NCBI GenBank assembly: GCA_902781045.1
Contig: CACZHT010000012.1
Coordinates: 53,162-117,161, forward strand
DNA length: 64,000 nt
Direction of reading: 5' to 3'
Origin: an uncultured Bacteroidales bacterium
GTDB taxonomy: Bacteria > Bacteroidota > Bacteroidia > Bacteroidales > Muribaculaceae
Shown here: one piece after another, positions 44,578-52,238 of the stretch
How the letters are laid out: every line of letters begins with the position of its first letter
Position numbering within the stretch: the stretch's first letter is position 1
Notes under the pieces: model-generated
The model's database searches: none
What the model saw: only the letters and a program-made list of their open reading frames with translations
What the model was told of the DNA's origin: nothing
Translations under genes and position numbers: made by a program

Positions 44578-44882
44578 GGTCGCTTCGGTGCACGACAGGT
44601 GTTTCGTGAAGAGGAGCGCGACATTGGGTCAGACCCTCTGTTGCCAGTTCTGGCACAGAAGGGTCAGACCCCCTGTCGCACCGTTAACCTGAACGAACCC
44701 TGGGAGGCAATGGCTCGCTTCGCTCGGTGGCACATCGGGTCAGACCCCCTGAAGCGACCGAAAGGTGGCAGCGAAGCGACCGAAAGGAGGCGGCGAAGCG
44801 ACGAAAAGGAGGCAGCGAAGCGACGAAAAGGAGGCAGCGAAGCAACGGAAAGGTGGCGGCGAAGCGGCGAAAAGGTGGCTGA
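44578..44882. repeat. Composite extragenic repeat locus 2, right part with second 22-bp array
   Basis: Contains the GCACGACAGGTGTTTCGTG block, one copy of the TGCCAGTTCTGGCA unit with two GGGTCAGACCC words, an inverted copy of the GTGCCACCGAGCGAAGC block (44714-44737) and six 22-bp repeats (44751-44882). Confidence 0.85.
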
Positions 44883-44948
44883 GGGCGGACAAGGAGGCTG
44901 CCCTGCCAATTTATTGTTGTTTTTCTTGTCTCTTTGCAGCTCAAATAG

Positions 44949-44956
44949 TAACTTTG
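44949..44956 (+). promoter_or_regulatory. -7 box of the fucosidase gene
   Basis: TAACTTTG, 25 bp upstream of the ATG at 44982. Confidence 0.7.
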
Positions 44957-44981
44957 CGACAAAAATTGCAACAGACTGAAA

Positions 44982-46442
44982 ATGAAGAACCGACTGATAT
45001 TGGCCACGATGATGGCAACACTGGCCATGTGCATGGCTGCGCAGAGCACCCCGCCGGCAGCCGTTGAGCCAGTGCCGACACCGCAGCAGGTGGCATGGCA
45101 GCGGATGGAGACGTATGCGTTCGTCCACTTCGGCCCCAACACGTTTCTTGACCAAGAGTGGGGCTATGGCGACGCCGACCCGGCCTGCTTCAACCCCACC
45201 CGACTCGATTGTGAACAGTGGGTGCGCACAGCCCTTGCCGCCGGCATGCGGGGCATCATCCTCACCGCCAAGCACCACGACGGCTTCTGCCTATGGCCAT
45301 CACGATACACCGACTACAGCATCGCCCGCTCGCCCTACAAGGGTGGCCAGGGCGACATCGTGGCCCAGCTGGCTGCGGCCTGTCGCAAGCACGGGCTGAA
45401 ACTGGGATTGTATCTCTCGCCGTGGGACCGCCATCAGGCCAGCTACGGCCAGACGGAGTATGTCGACTACTACTACAACCAACTGGAGGAACTGTTGACA
45501 CAATATGGCCCGCTGTTTGAAGTGTGGCTCGACGGTGCCAACGGCGGCGACGGATGGTATGGCGGCGCATGCGAGAAGCGCACCATCGACCGCCGCACCT
45601 ACTATGACTGGCCGCGCGGCCACGAGCTGGTGGCGCGGCTGCAGCCCGGGGCCATCATCTTCTCGGACGGCGGGCCGGGGTGCCGCTGGGTGGGCAACGA
45701 GGACGGCCATGCCGGCGAGACCAACTGGTCGCTGCTGCGCATCGGCGAAGTGTATCCCGGCTATGAACGCTACTCGGAGCTGACCGGCGGCCACGCCGAT
45801 GGCGACGCATGGGTGGCAGCCGAGTGCGATGTGTCCATCCGCCCGGGCTGGTTCTATCATGAGCGTGAGGACACCCTGGTCAAGAGTGTCGACCAGCTGG
45901 TGGACCTGTACTACCGCAGCGTAGGGCACAATGCGACCCTGCTGCTCAACCTGCCGGTGAACCGCGACGGCCTGATTCACCCCATCGACTCGGCCCGCGC
46001 CGTGGCCATGCACCAGCGCATCAAGGCCGAGCTGAGCCACAACCTGCTGGCCGGGGCCAAGGTCAAAGCCTCGAACATCCGCGACAAGCGACTGTATGGC
46101 ACCCGTCACCTGACTGACGGCGACCCCGACACCTACTGGGCCACAGCCGACGGTGTGACACGCGCCACACTGGAGTTCATCCTGCCGTCACAACAACGCA
46201 TCGACCGCCTGATGCTGCAAGAGCACATCGCACTGGGACAGCGCGTCAGGGCATTCAGCATCGAGTATCACAACCGGGGTCGATGGCATGCCATCGACCC
46301 CGGTGAGGAGACCACCACCATCGGCTGCAAGCGGCTGTTGCGCTTCGGTGCCGTGACCACGAGCCGTCTGCGCATCCGCTTCGACGACTCGCGCGGCCCG
46401 CTGTGCATCAGCGAGGTGGGAGCCTATTGTTCGCCCGACTGA
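44982..46442 (+). CDS. GH29 alpha-L-fucosidase with C-terminal F5/8-type domain
   Basis: A 486-residue exported enzyme (signal peptide about 1-20) that removes fucose from host or plant glycans. The GH29 barrel has HFGPNTF (49-55), LTAKHHDGFCLWPS (94-107) and the nucleophile D184 (FEVWLDGANGG). The C-terminal 130 residues (from about 355, AKVKASNIRDKRLYGTRHLTDGDPDTYWA) form a coagulation factor 5/8-type galactose-binding domain. The layout is that of the GH29-B group seen in Bacteroidales, which prefers branched alpha-1,3/1,4-fucose; that preference is inferred. It is a single gene, convergent with tyrS, with only 16 bp between the stops and no visible hairpin. Confidence 0.93.
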   Translation: MKNRLILATMMATLAMCMAAQSTPPAAVEPVPTPQQVAWQRMETYAFVHFGPNTFLDQEWGYGDADPACFNPTRLDCEQWVRTALAAGMRGIILTAKHHDGFCLWPSRYTDYSIARSPYKGGQGDIVAQLAAACRKHGLKLGLYLSPWDRHQASYGQTEYVDYYYNQLEELLTQYGPLFEVWLDGANGGDGWYGGACEKRTIDRRTYYDWPRGHELVARLQPGAIIFSDGGPGCRWVGNEDGHAGETNWSLLRIGEVYPGYERYSELTGGHADGDAWVAAECDVSIRPGWFYHEREDTLVKSVDQLVDLYYRSVGHNATLLLNLPVNRDGLIHPIDSARAVAMHQRIKAELSHNLLAGAKVKASNIRDKRLYGTRHLTDGDPDTYWATADGVTRATLEFILPSQQRIDRLMLQEHIALGQRVRAFSIEYHNRGRWHAIDPGEETTTIGCKRLLRFGAVTTSRLRIRFDDSRGPLCISEVGAYCSPD

Positions 46443-46458
46443 AAACTACTATAGAAAC

Positions 46459-47760
46459 TTACTTGGCGATAATCAGGTAGTAATTCTTCTTGCCGCGCTG
46501 GGCCAGGATATACTTTCCGTTGAGCAGCATGTCGGTGCTGGTTGCTTGGTTGGGATCGGCGAGTTTCTCCTTGTTGATGCTCACGCCGCCTCCCTGTGTG
46601 AGCTTGCGCATCTCGCCCTTGCTGGGGAAGACCGGCGCAGCCTCGGTGAGCAGCGAGATGAGCGGTGTGCCCTGCTCGATGGCCTCGCGGCTCACCTCGA
46701 ACTGCGGCACGCCCTCGAACACGGCCAGCAGCGTCTGCTCGTCAATCTTGTGCAGGATGTCCTTGGCCTGGTTGCTGAACAGAATCTTGGATGCCTCGAC
46801 GGCCATCTCATAGTCCTCCTGGCTGTGTGCCATGATGGTGACCTCGCGGGCCAGTCGCTTCTGCAGCGGACGCTGACCGGGGTCTTGCGCCTGCTCGGCC
46901 TCGAGGGCGGCAATCTCGTCCTGGGTCAAGTCGGTGAAGATTTTGATATACTTAGCGGCATCCTCGTCGCTGACGTTGAGCCAGAACTGGTAGAACTTGT
47001 ATGGCGAGGTGCGCTTGGGGTCAAGCCACACATTGCCGCCCTCGGTCTTGCCAAACTTGGTGCCGTCGGCCTTGGTGATGAGCGGGCAGGTGATGGCGAA
47101 GGCCTCACCGCCATTGATGCGGCGAATCAACTCGGTACCCGTGGTGATGTTGCCCCACTGGTCGCTGCCACCCATCTGCAGGCGGCATCCCTCGGTCTCA
47201 TAGAGGTGCAGATAGTCGTAGCCCTGCAGCAACTGGTAGCTGAACTCGGTGAACGACATGCCGTGGTCGGCATTGGCGGCCAGACGTTTCTTGACCGAGT
47301 CCTTGGCCATCATGTAGTTGACGGTGATGTGCTTGCCGATGTCGCGGATGAAGTTGAGGAAGCCGTAGCCCTTCATCCAGTCGTAGTTGTTGACCAGGAT
47401 GGCGTGGTTGGGCGCGTCACTGTCAAAGTCCAGGAACTTGGCCAGCTGCTTGCGGATGCACTCCTGGTTGTGGCGCAGGGTGTCCTCATCGATGAGCACG
47501 CGCTCTTGCGACTTCATCGACGGGTCGCCAATCATGCCTGTGGCTCCGCCAATCAGGGCGATGGGCCGGTGTCCGGCACGCTGCAGGTGCTTGAGCATCA
47601 TGATGCCCACCAAGTGGCCAATGTGCAGCGAGTCGGCTGTGGGGTCGATGCCCACATAGCCCGAGGTCATCTCCTTGTTGAGTTGTTCTTCGGTTCCGGG
47701 CATGATGTTGTTGATCATGCCGCGCCATTTCAGTTCTTCTACAAAATTGATTTTACTCAT
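46459..47760 (-). CDS. tyrS: Tyrosyl-tRNA synthetase
   Basis: A 433-residue class I synthetase that charges tRNA-Tyr. HIGH-like motif: [10 protein letters not shown] (about 43-52). Tyrosine-pocket residues are in [14 protein letters not shown] and [12 protein letters not shown] (about 182-222). KMSKS-like motif: TKFGKTEGG (about 250). The S4-like RNA-binding domain ends the protein ([15 protein letters not shown]). The start at 47760 ([10 protein letters not shown]) is chosen over the longer frame because it matches the family and the promoter leader. It is monocistronic, with a TACCTTTG box upstream. Confidence 0.97.
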   Translation of the reverse strand: MSKINFVEELKWRGMINNIMPGTEEQLNKEMTSGYVGIDPTADSLHIGHLVGIMMLKHLQRAGHRPIALIGGATGMIGDPSMKSQERVLIDEDTLRHNQECIRKQLAKFLDFDSDAPNHAILVNNYDWMKGYGFLNFIRDIGKHITVNYMMAKDSVKKRLAANADHGMSFTEFSYQLLQGYDYLHLYETEGCRLQMGGSDQWGNITTGTELIRRINGGEAFAITCPLITKADGTKFGKTEGGNVWLDPKRTSPYKFYQFWLNVSDEDAAKYIKIFTDLTQDEIAALEAEQAQDPGQRPLQKRLAREVTIMAHSQEDYEMAVEASKILFSNQAKDILHKIDEQTLLAVFEGVPQFEVSREAIEQGTPLISLLTEAAPVFPSKGEMRKLTQGGGVSINKEKLADPNQATSTDMLLNGKYILAQRGKKNYYLIIAK

Positions 47761-47788
47761 CGATACGATATTTTTCAAAAAATTTGTG

Positions 47789-47796
47789 CAAAGGTA
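47789..47796 (-). promoter_or_regulatory. -7 box of tyrS
   Basis: The minus strand reads TACCTTTG, 28 bp upstream of the ATG. Confidence 0.7.
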
Positions 47797-47828
47797 ATAA
47801 AAAGTTTTCAGTTTTTGGTAATCTGTAA

Positions 47829-48308
47829 TCAGTTCTTGTGCAGATACAAAGTGTAATGCTGATTCCAGATAGCATTGTAGTAGGTCAAGGCGACTCGGTT
47901 GGATGAGCGCTCGGTGATGTCAAAGTGAAAACGCGGCATTGCCGGCTGGCTGGAGTAGTCAATCTCGGCACCGCCCAGAAATGTGTTTAAGATGCGCTCG
48001 TAGGCCACGTTAGAGTCGGGGAAACTGATGTCAAGTGTGCCTTCACCCTCGACCCAGGTGCCATAGTCCACTCGCTCGTCGTGCAGATTCCCTGTATGGC
48101 GAACAGTGACCATGTCGCCCTGGAACTGGAAGTAAAGGGGGGCAATCGCCGGGTTATAATAGGTGTCGGGAACTTTCTCGCCATCACGGATGATTTGCTC
48201 AACCTGCCAGGTGCCGAACCAGATGCCGATGTCGCCGTCGTTGTGGGTGCAGCCGCACAGCCCCACCAGGGCCAGCAGCGCAATGAGTATGTGTTGCAAT
48301 GTCTTCAT
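47829..48308 (-). CDS. Small lipocalin-like lipoprotein
   Basis: A 159-residue lipoprotein ([20 protein letters not shown], cysteine at 20). The part after the anchor starts with [20 protein letters not shown], the G-x-W start of lipocalin-like beta-barrels, and continues with short strands ([34 protein letters not shown]). No known ligand. Its ATG overlaps the TGA of the upstream Wzi-like gene as ATGA, so the two are translationally coupled and may act together at the outer membrane. Confidence 0.78.
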   Translation of the reverse strand: MKTLQHILIALLALVGLCGCTHNDGDIGIWFGTWQVEQIIRDGEKVPDTYYNPAIAPLYFQFQGDMVTVRHTGNLHDERVDYGTWVEGEGTLDISFPDSNVAYERILNTFLGGAEIDYSSQPAMPRFHFDITERSSNRVALTYYNAIWNQHYTLYLHKN

Positions 48309-49879
48309 TTTCGTCCGATTGTGAAGTTTCCTGTATAGGTAATGTTAATCATCCCGCCCACATTGTTGCCCAGCAGTGAGCCGTGGTCGGTGGCGAGTGT
48401 GGCCTTGACCTTCAGGCCCTGCACCGCAGCGGGCGCAAAGCCCACCTCGGCCATGAGCGAGGTGCAGGTGGCCTTGGGCATGGGCATCAATGGGGTGCCC
48501 CAAGCCGCGCGGCGGCTGCCCATCAAGCGGTACTGCCACTGCTGGCCGAGGTGACCCTGCACGGCGGCATGGAAGGCGCGCACGCGGTTGTGGATAAAGC
48601 GCATGTAGCCGTCGGTGTTGTAGATGAGTGCCACGGCCATCGGGGTGCCCAGTGCCATGCCGCGCGCCTGATAGCCGTTGAAGGCATAGTTGTTGTAGTA
48701 GTCATCACCGCCCGTGGTCTCGTTGGTCAGCGGTGTGCCCTCATGGTCGCCCGGTGCCCAGTGGATGGGGCCGCTCTGGTTGGTCAGGTCGATGTATTCG
48801 AGTACAGCACCGTCCAGCCAACTGCGAGCCGGGGCCTTATACTCCAGCCCCCACAGACCATCGAAGCCGTTGCGGAAGCCGATGCCCGAGCCGTCCTCCC
48901 AGATGTGCTGGTGATAGGCACTGAGGCGGTGACCGCCACGCAAGGTGTAGTCGGCACGCACATCCCAAGTGCCCAGGTGGTTGCCCTCGAAGAACTCGTC
49001 TCCCTTGTTCGAGCCGCCACTGCCCGGAATCAGCGCCTTGAAGAACGCCTTGGCATCGGCCTTTTGCTTAACGCGCCGCACCTCCTTACCCTGTTCGTAG
49101 AACACGTTGTCGCCACCAAACTGGCAAGCGGCCTGCATACCCAGGGTCACCACCAGCGGCTTGTTGGGGTTGCTGCGCAGGTGCAGGTACTTGTAGTTCA
49201 TCCACCAGCCGGTGGTGATGAAATGATTGTAATAGTTGTAGTGATGCTCAAGCCACTTGTTGTCGCCAGGCTTGTAGTAGCCTACCTCGCCGTTGATCTG
49301 CACCCATCCGCGAGTGAAGGGGATGGACTGGAAATTGACAAAGCCGACGCGTGCTCCCACCAGCGGACGGGCATTCTGGCTCCAGACCATGTCGCCGCTG
49401 CTCAGGCAGTCGTTGACCATGGGTGACTCGTGCCGCTTGGCACCGAGCACTAGCTGCACACCGCGGTACTTGCCCTCGACCCAGGCCTCTTGCAGCCACA
49501 CGCGGGCTGGGTGTTGTGGATTCTCAGTACCAACGAGGAAATATTGGTAGCCCGTGTAGCCCTCGCCCTCAATCATTTCTTTCTGGTACTGATAGTTGTT
49601 GAGGTAGGTTGTGTTCGAGGCCCAGCCTCCCCAAACCTCGACACCGGCGCCCCACGACAGCCGTCGCGTGGTGTCCATGGTGTGCCACACGGCTCCGTGC
49701 AGCAGCGTGCTATATTGCTGGGTGACCACACCACCACGGTTGGCCATGATGTAGTGCGGGGCCAGCTCACTGTCGCCGGCGTTGGCCGTCAGGCCCGCCT
49801 CATAGTTCACGTCTACCTGCGCCGCCATTGCCAGGGGCACCAGTGCCGCAAGCAGTAGTCTGAATCGTTTTGCTCTCAT
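48305..49879 (-). CDS. Capsule assembly Wzi-family outer-membrane protein
   Basis: A 524-residue exported beta-barrel (signal peptide about 1-20, LLLAALVPLAMAAQ). The Bacteroidetes Wzi-like pattern includes an N-terminal YEAGLTANAGDSELAPHYIMANRGG, an internal LVLGAKRHESPMVNDCLSSGDMVWSQNARP (about 141-170, the typical LGxKxxxxxxxxxxLSSGxxxxSxNxRP) and repeated amphipathic strands to the end. In enterobacteria Wzi helps anchor capsule; in Bacteroidales a role in surface polysaccharide is assumed by homology. It is the first gene of a two-gene unit with the lipocalin-like lipoprotein. The dispersed repeat cluster B lies just upstream. Confidence 0.88.
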   Translation of the reverse strand: MRAKRFRLLLAALVPLAMAAQVDVNYEAGLTANAGDSELAPHYIMANRGGVVTQQYSTLLHGAVWHTMDTTRRLSWGAGVEVWGGWASNTTYLNNYQYQKEMIEGEGYTGYQYFLVGTENPQHPARVWLQEAWVEGKYRGVQLVLGAKRHESPMVNDCLSSGDMVWSQNARPLVGARVGFVNFQSIPFTRGWVQINGEVGYYKPGDNKWLEHHYNYYNHFITTGWWMNYKYLHLRSNPNKPLVVTLGMQAACQFGGDNVFYEQGKEVRRVKQKADAKAFFKALIPGSGGSNKGDEFFEGNHLGTWDVRADYTLRGGHRLSAYHQHIWEDGSGIGFRNGFDGLWGLEYKAPARSWLDGAVLEYIDLTNQSGPIHWAPGDHEGTPLTNETTGGDDYYNNYAFNGYQARGMALGTPMAVALIYNTDGYMRFIHNRVRAFHAAVQGHLGQQWQYRLMGSRRAAWGTPLMPMPKATCTSLMAEVGFAPAAVQGLKVKATLATDHGSLLGNNVGGMINITYTGNFTIGRK

Positions 49880-49904
49880 ATCTTGCTATTACATTATTCT
49901 CAAC

Positions 49905-50335
49905 CGCGAACTCCACGCGAAGATTTTTTTAACCGCGAAGCCACGCGAAAACTTTTTCAAACCGCGAAGCCACGCGAAGTATTTTTTTAACCGCGAACTC
50001 CACGCGAAGTTTTTTTTAACCGCGAATTACGCGAATGTGGCACAATAATCGATAATTCGAAAATTCGTGATAAAAATCGTGAAAACCGCGAAGCACGCGA
50101 AAAAAAGTATGAATTATAAATTATGAATTATGAATTATGAATTGAAAAAGTGTCCTTATGTCTTAATAAAACCGCGAATCACGCGAATGTGGCAGATTCG
50201 ATAATTCGAAAATTGCGCCCATTCGGTTGCGAGCTAAAGGTTCGTGATAAAAATCGTGACAACCGCGAATGATGCGAAAAAAAGTATGAATTATAAATTA
50301 TGAATTATGAATTATAAATTATGAATTATAAACTG
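49905..50335. repeat. Dispersed CGCGAA/CACGCGAA repeat cluster B and AT-rich simple repeats
   Basis: Four or five short tandem units of AACCGCGAANNCACGCGAAG (49908-50025) are followed by two inverted copies of the cluster A unit (about 50015-50100 and 50165-50275), each with CGCGAATGTGGCA, ATAATTCGAAAATT and TTCGTGATAAAAATCGTGA. Runs of AATTATGAATTATGA occupy 50105-50145 and 50283-50335. No coding sequence is seen in this region. Confidence 0.85.
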
Positions 50336-50345
50336 TTTGTCTCAC

Positions 50346-51275
50346 TTAGGGTTGGAATGAGGCCACATGGCGACGAATCTTATCGTCGAAGATGTCGGCG
50401 ATGGTGATGAGCAACCCCGTCTCCTCGACCTCGCCAAACTCGTGGTTGATGGCCGTGCCCAGGATGCGCATCGACGGCGACAGGCCCATGTAGGCATTGA
50501 TCAGCGGCGGGATGTTGATGCCGTGCGAACGCACAAACGTGTTGAGCCGGCGGTAGTCCTCCTTGAAGTCGCTGCCGACAAAGAATCCTTGCTCGGCCTC
50601 GGCACTGTGTGTGTCGGCCAGCGGCTCGATGGGACGGATGATGCCGTCGGGGTCAGGAAAATAGAGGTTCAGGAAGTGCAACAGCAGGTTGCGACACGAG
50701 CGGTCGTAGCTGGGATACATCGTCATCTTGCCAAACAGATATTTCACCTCGGGGTGAATCACGGTGAGTGCTCCCAGGCCATCCCACAGGTTGTCGAGCG
50801 CAAAGATGGCACGCACGCCGGCACGGGTCGACTGGTACTTGGGCCGCACCCATGACCGTCCCAGCTCGATGGTATAGGGCAGCATCTGGTGCAGGAAATG
50901 GTCGCTGAAGTGGAACATGTGAGCCGTGGCGATGCGCGGCGACCCATCGGGCATGAGCCTGATGTCGCTGCCCAAGATGTATCGGTAAGCTCCCACTATC
51001 TCGCGTGTCTCGGGGTTCCACACCAGCAGCTGCCGGCAGGGCGGGTCCATGAGATCAAACTCGTCGATGTCGCATGCCTTGCCCGTGCCGCCACCGCCGG
51101 CACGGAACGAGATCTCGCGCAGCCGTCCAATCTCGCGCATGGTGTGCGGGGCACTGTGGGCATCGATGACATAGATGTCGTTGCCGGCACGGTTGGTGGC
51201 GCGCAGGTGGCGCTCGGCGGTCAACTCGCTCTCAATCAAGCTGATGTCAACGGGAGGGATGATGTCGGTCTGCAT
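50346..51275 (-). CDS. glsB: GNAT-type N-acyltransferase, GlsB/OlsB-like
   Basis: A 309-residue protein of the Acetyltransf_5 (hemolysin/OlsB-like) GNAT group. Motifs: IGRLREISFRAGGGGTGKACDIDEFD (about 48-73), RQLLVWNPETREIVGAYRYI (80-99) and ELGRSWVRPKYQ (about 136-147). In Bacteroides thetaiotaomicron the homologue GlsB adds a 3-hydroxy fatty acid to the amine of glycine, the first step of glycine and serine-glycine lipid synthesis; OlsB does the same on ornithine. The gene follows the GlsA-like acyltransferase by 12 bp on the same strand. The pairing supports the glycine-lipid role, although ornithine as acceptor cannot be excluded. Confidence 0.85.
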   Translation of the reverse strand: MQTDIIPPVDISLIESELTAERHLRATNRAGNDIYVIDAHSAPHTMREIGRLREISFRAGGGGTGKACDIDEFDLMDPPCRQLLVWNPETREIVGAYRYILGSDIRLMPDGSPRIATAHMFHFSDHFLHQMLPYTIELGRSWVRPKYQSTRAGVRAIFALDNLWDGLGALTVIHPEVKYLFGKMTMYPSYDRSCRNLLLHFLNLYFPDPDGIIRPIEPLADTHSAEAEQGFFVGSDFKEDYRRLNTFVRSHGINIPPLINAYMGLSPSMRILGTAINHEFGEVEETGLLITIADIFDDKIRRHVASFQP

Positions 51276-51287
51276 GGCTCTGAACGG

Positions 51288-52109
51288 TTAGGGTTTGAGA
51301 TGATAGACGATGTCGCGCACCATGGCCGCCTCCTTGACAGCCTGTGAGCCGTCGAGCGATTGCCACGAGATGGGACGTCCAACACTGATGCCAAATGTGG
51401 CCCCACGGCTCTTGAACACCTCGCCCGGCAGCATTGCCTGCTCGAGGTTGACCTTGATGCCCAGCCGCTTGCGCCAGTGCGCCAAGCGATAGAACTTGGC
51501 CGAGTTGTGGCCATCGAAGTAGACAGGAATGATGTCGCGCCGGTGCTGGATGGCACTAGTGATGACAAACTTGTGCCAGGGCAGGTCGGCAACCGATCCG
51601 TCGGGCTGACGACGCGAGCACAGCCCTGCCGGGAAGGTGAGCATCTGTCGTTGGCTGGCATACTCCTGCTCAATCAGTGTCACTCCCTGTCGCGACTGCC
51701 GCCCGAACTTGTTGACCGGCAAGAAGATGCCTTGCAGCGGCTTGACCGACATCAGCAGGTCGTTGACCAGAAAACGGATGTCGCCATGATAATGGTGGCC
51801 AAACAACGAAATCAGCGCCAGGCCGTCAAGGCCACCGAGCGGGTGGTTGCTGGCAAAAATGAACCGCCCCTGGGGCGGGATGTTCTCCAACCCCGTGGGC
51901 TGCAGCGTGATGTCCAGCTCACGCAGCACCACATCGGCCGCCTCGACATCGCGCTTGTCGCCAATCTTGCGCAGCATGTCGTTGAGCTGGTCCTGACAGA
52001 TGAGGCGCTCAAGCCACCGCACTACACAGCGCGGCACGAACCGATAGTAGCGCGCGGCACGCGCCCGCAACACCTGGTCTAGGTCTATCTGAATTACTTG
52101 ATCGGACAT
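51288..52109 (-). CDS. glsA: PlsC-type O-acyltransferase, GlsA-like
   Basis: A 273-residue 1-acyl-glycerol-3-phosphate acyltransferase-like protein. The HX4D catalytic motif is in ASNHPLGGLDGLAL (about 88-101), followed by VNKFGRQSR (about 131-139) and TFPAGLCSRR (about 158-167), the substrate-binding blocks. Paired with the GlsB-like gene it would add the second, ester-linked fatty acid to N-acyl glycine. It is first in the two-gene operon, with a TACTTTTG box at 52132-52139 on the minus strand. Confidence 0.85.
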   Translation of the reverse strand: MSDQVIQIDLDQVLRARAARYYRFVPRCVVRWLERLICQDQLNDMLRKIGDKRDVEAADVVLRELDITLQPTGLENIPPQGRFIFASNHPLGGLDGLALISLFGHHYHGDIRFLVNDLLMSVKPLQGIFLPVNKFGRQSRQGVTLIEQEYASQRQMLTFPAGLCSRRQPDGSVADLPWHKFVITSAIQHRRDIIPVYFDGHNSAKFYRLAHWRKRLGIKVNLEQAMLPGEVFKSRGATFGISVGRPISWQSLDGSQAVKEAAMVRDIVYHLKP

Positions 52110-52131
52110 GGGTTTCTATGTTCTGAATGAG

Positions 52132-52139
52132 CAAAAGTA
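52132..52139 (-). promoter_or_regulatory. -7 box of the glsAB-like operon
   Basis: The minus strand reads TACTTTTG, a TAnnTTTG match, 22 bp upstream of the glsA-like ATG. Confidence 0.6.
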
Positions 52140-52223
52140 CAAAATTCTGCAATATCCTGCCAATATTTGAATCAAAAAATGTGTTTGACGCTACAATTTC
52201 CTCGTTTTTTGGCCAAAAAATCG

Positions 52224-52231
52224 TATCTTTG
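52224..52231 (+). promoter_or_regulatory. -7 box very close to a start codon
   Basis: TATCTTTG ends only 7 bp before the ATG at 52239, so the transcript would be nearly or fully leaderless. Confidence 0.55.
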
Positions 52232-52238
52232 CCGTGCT

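Noticed and set aside
44288..44979. Arginine/lysine-rich plus-strand open frames in repeat locus 2
   Set aside because: Same reason as for locus 1; they also run into the fucosidase promoter.
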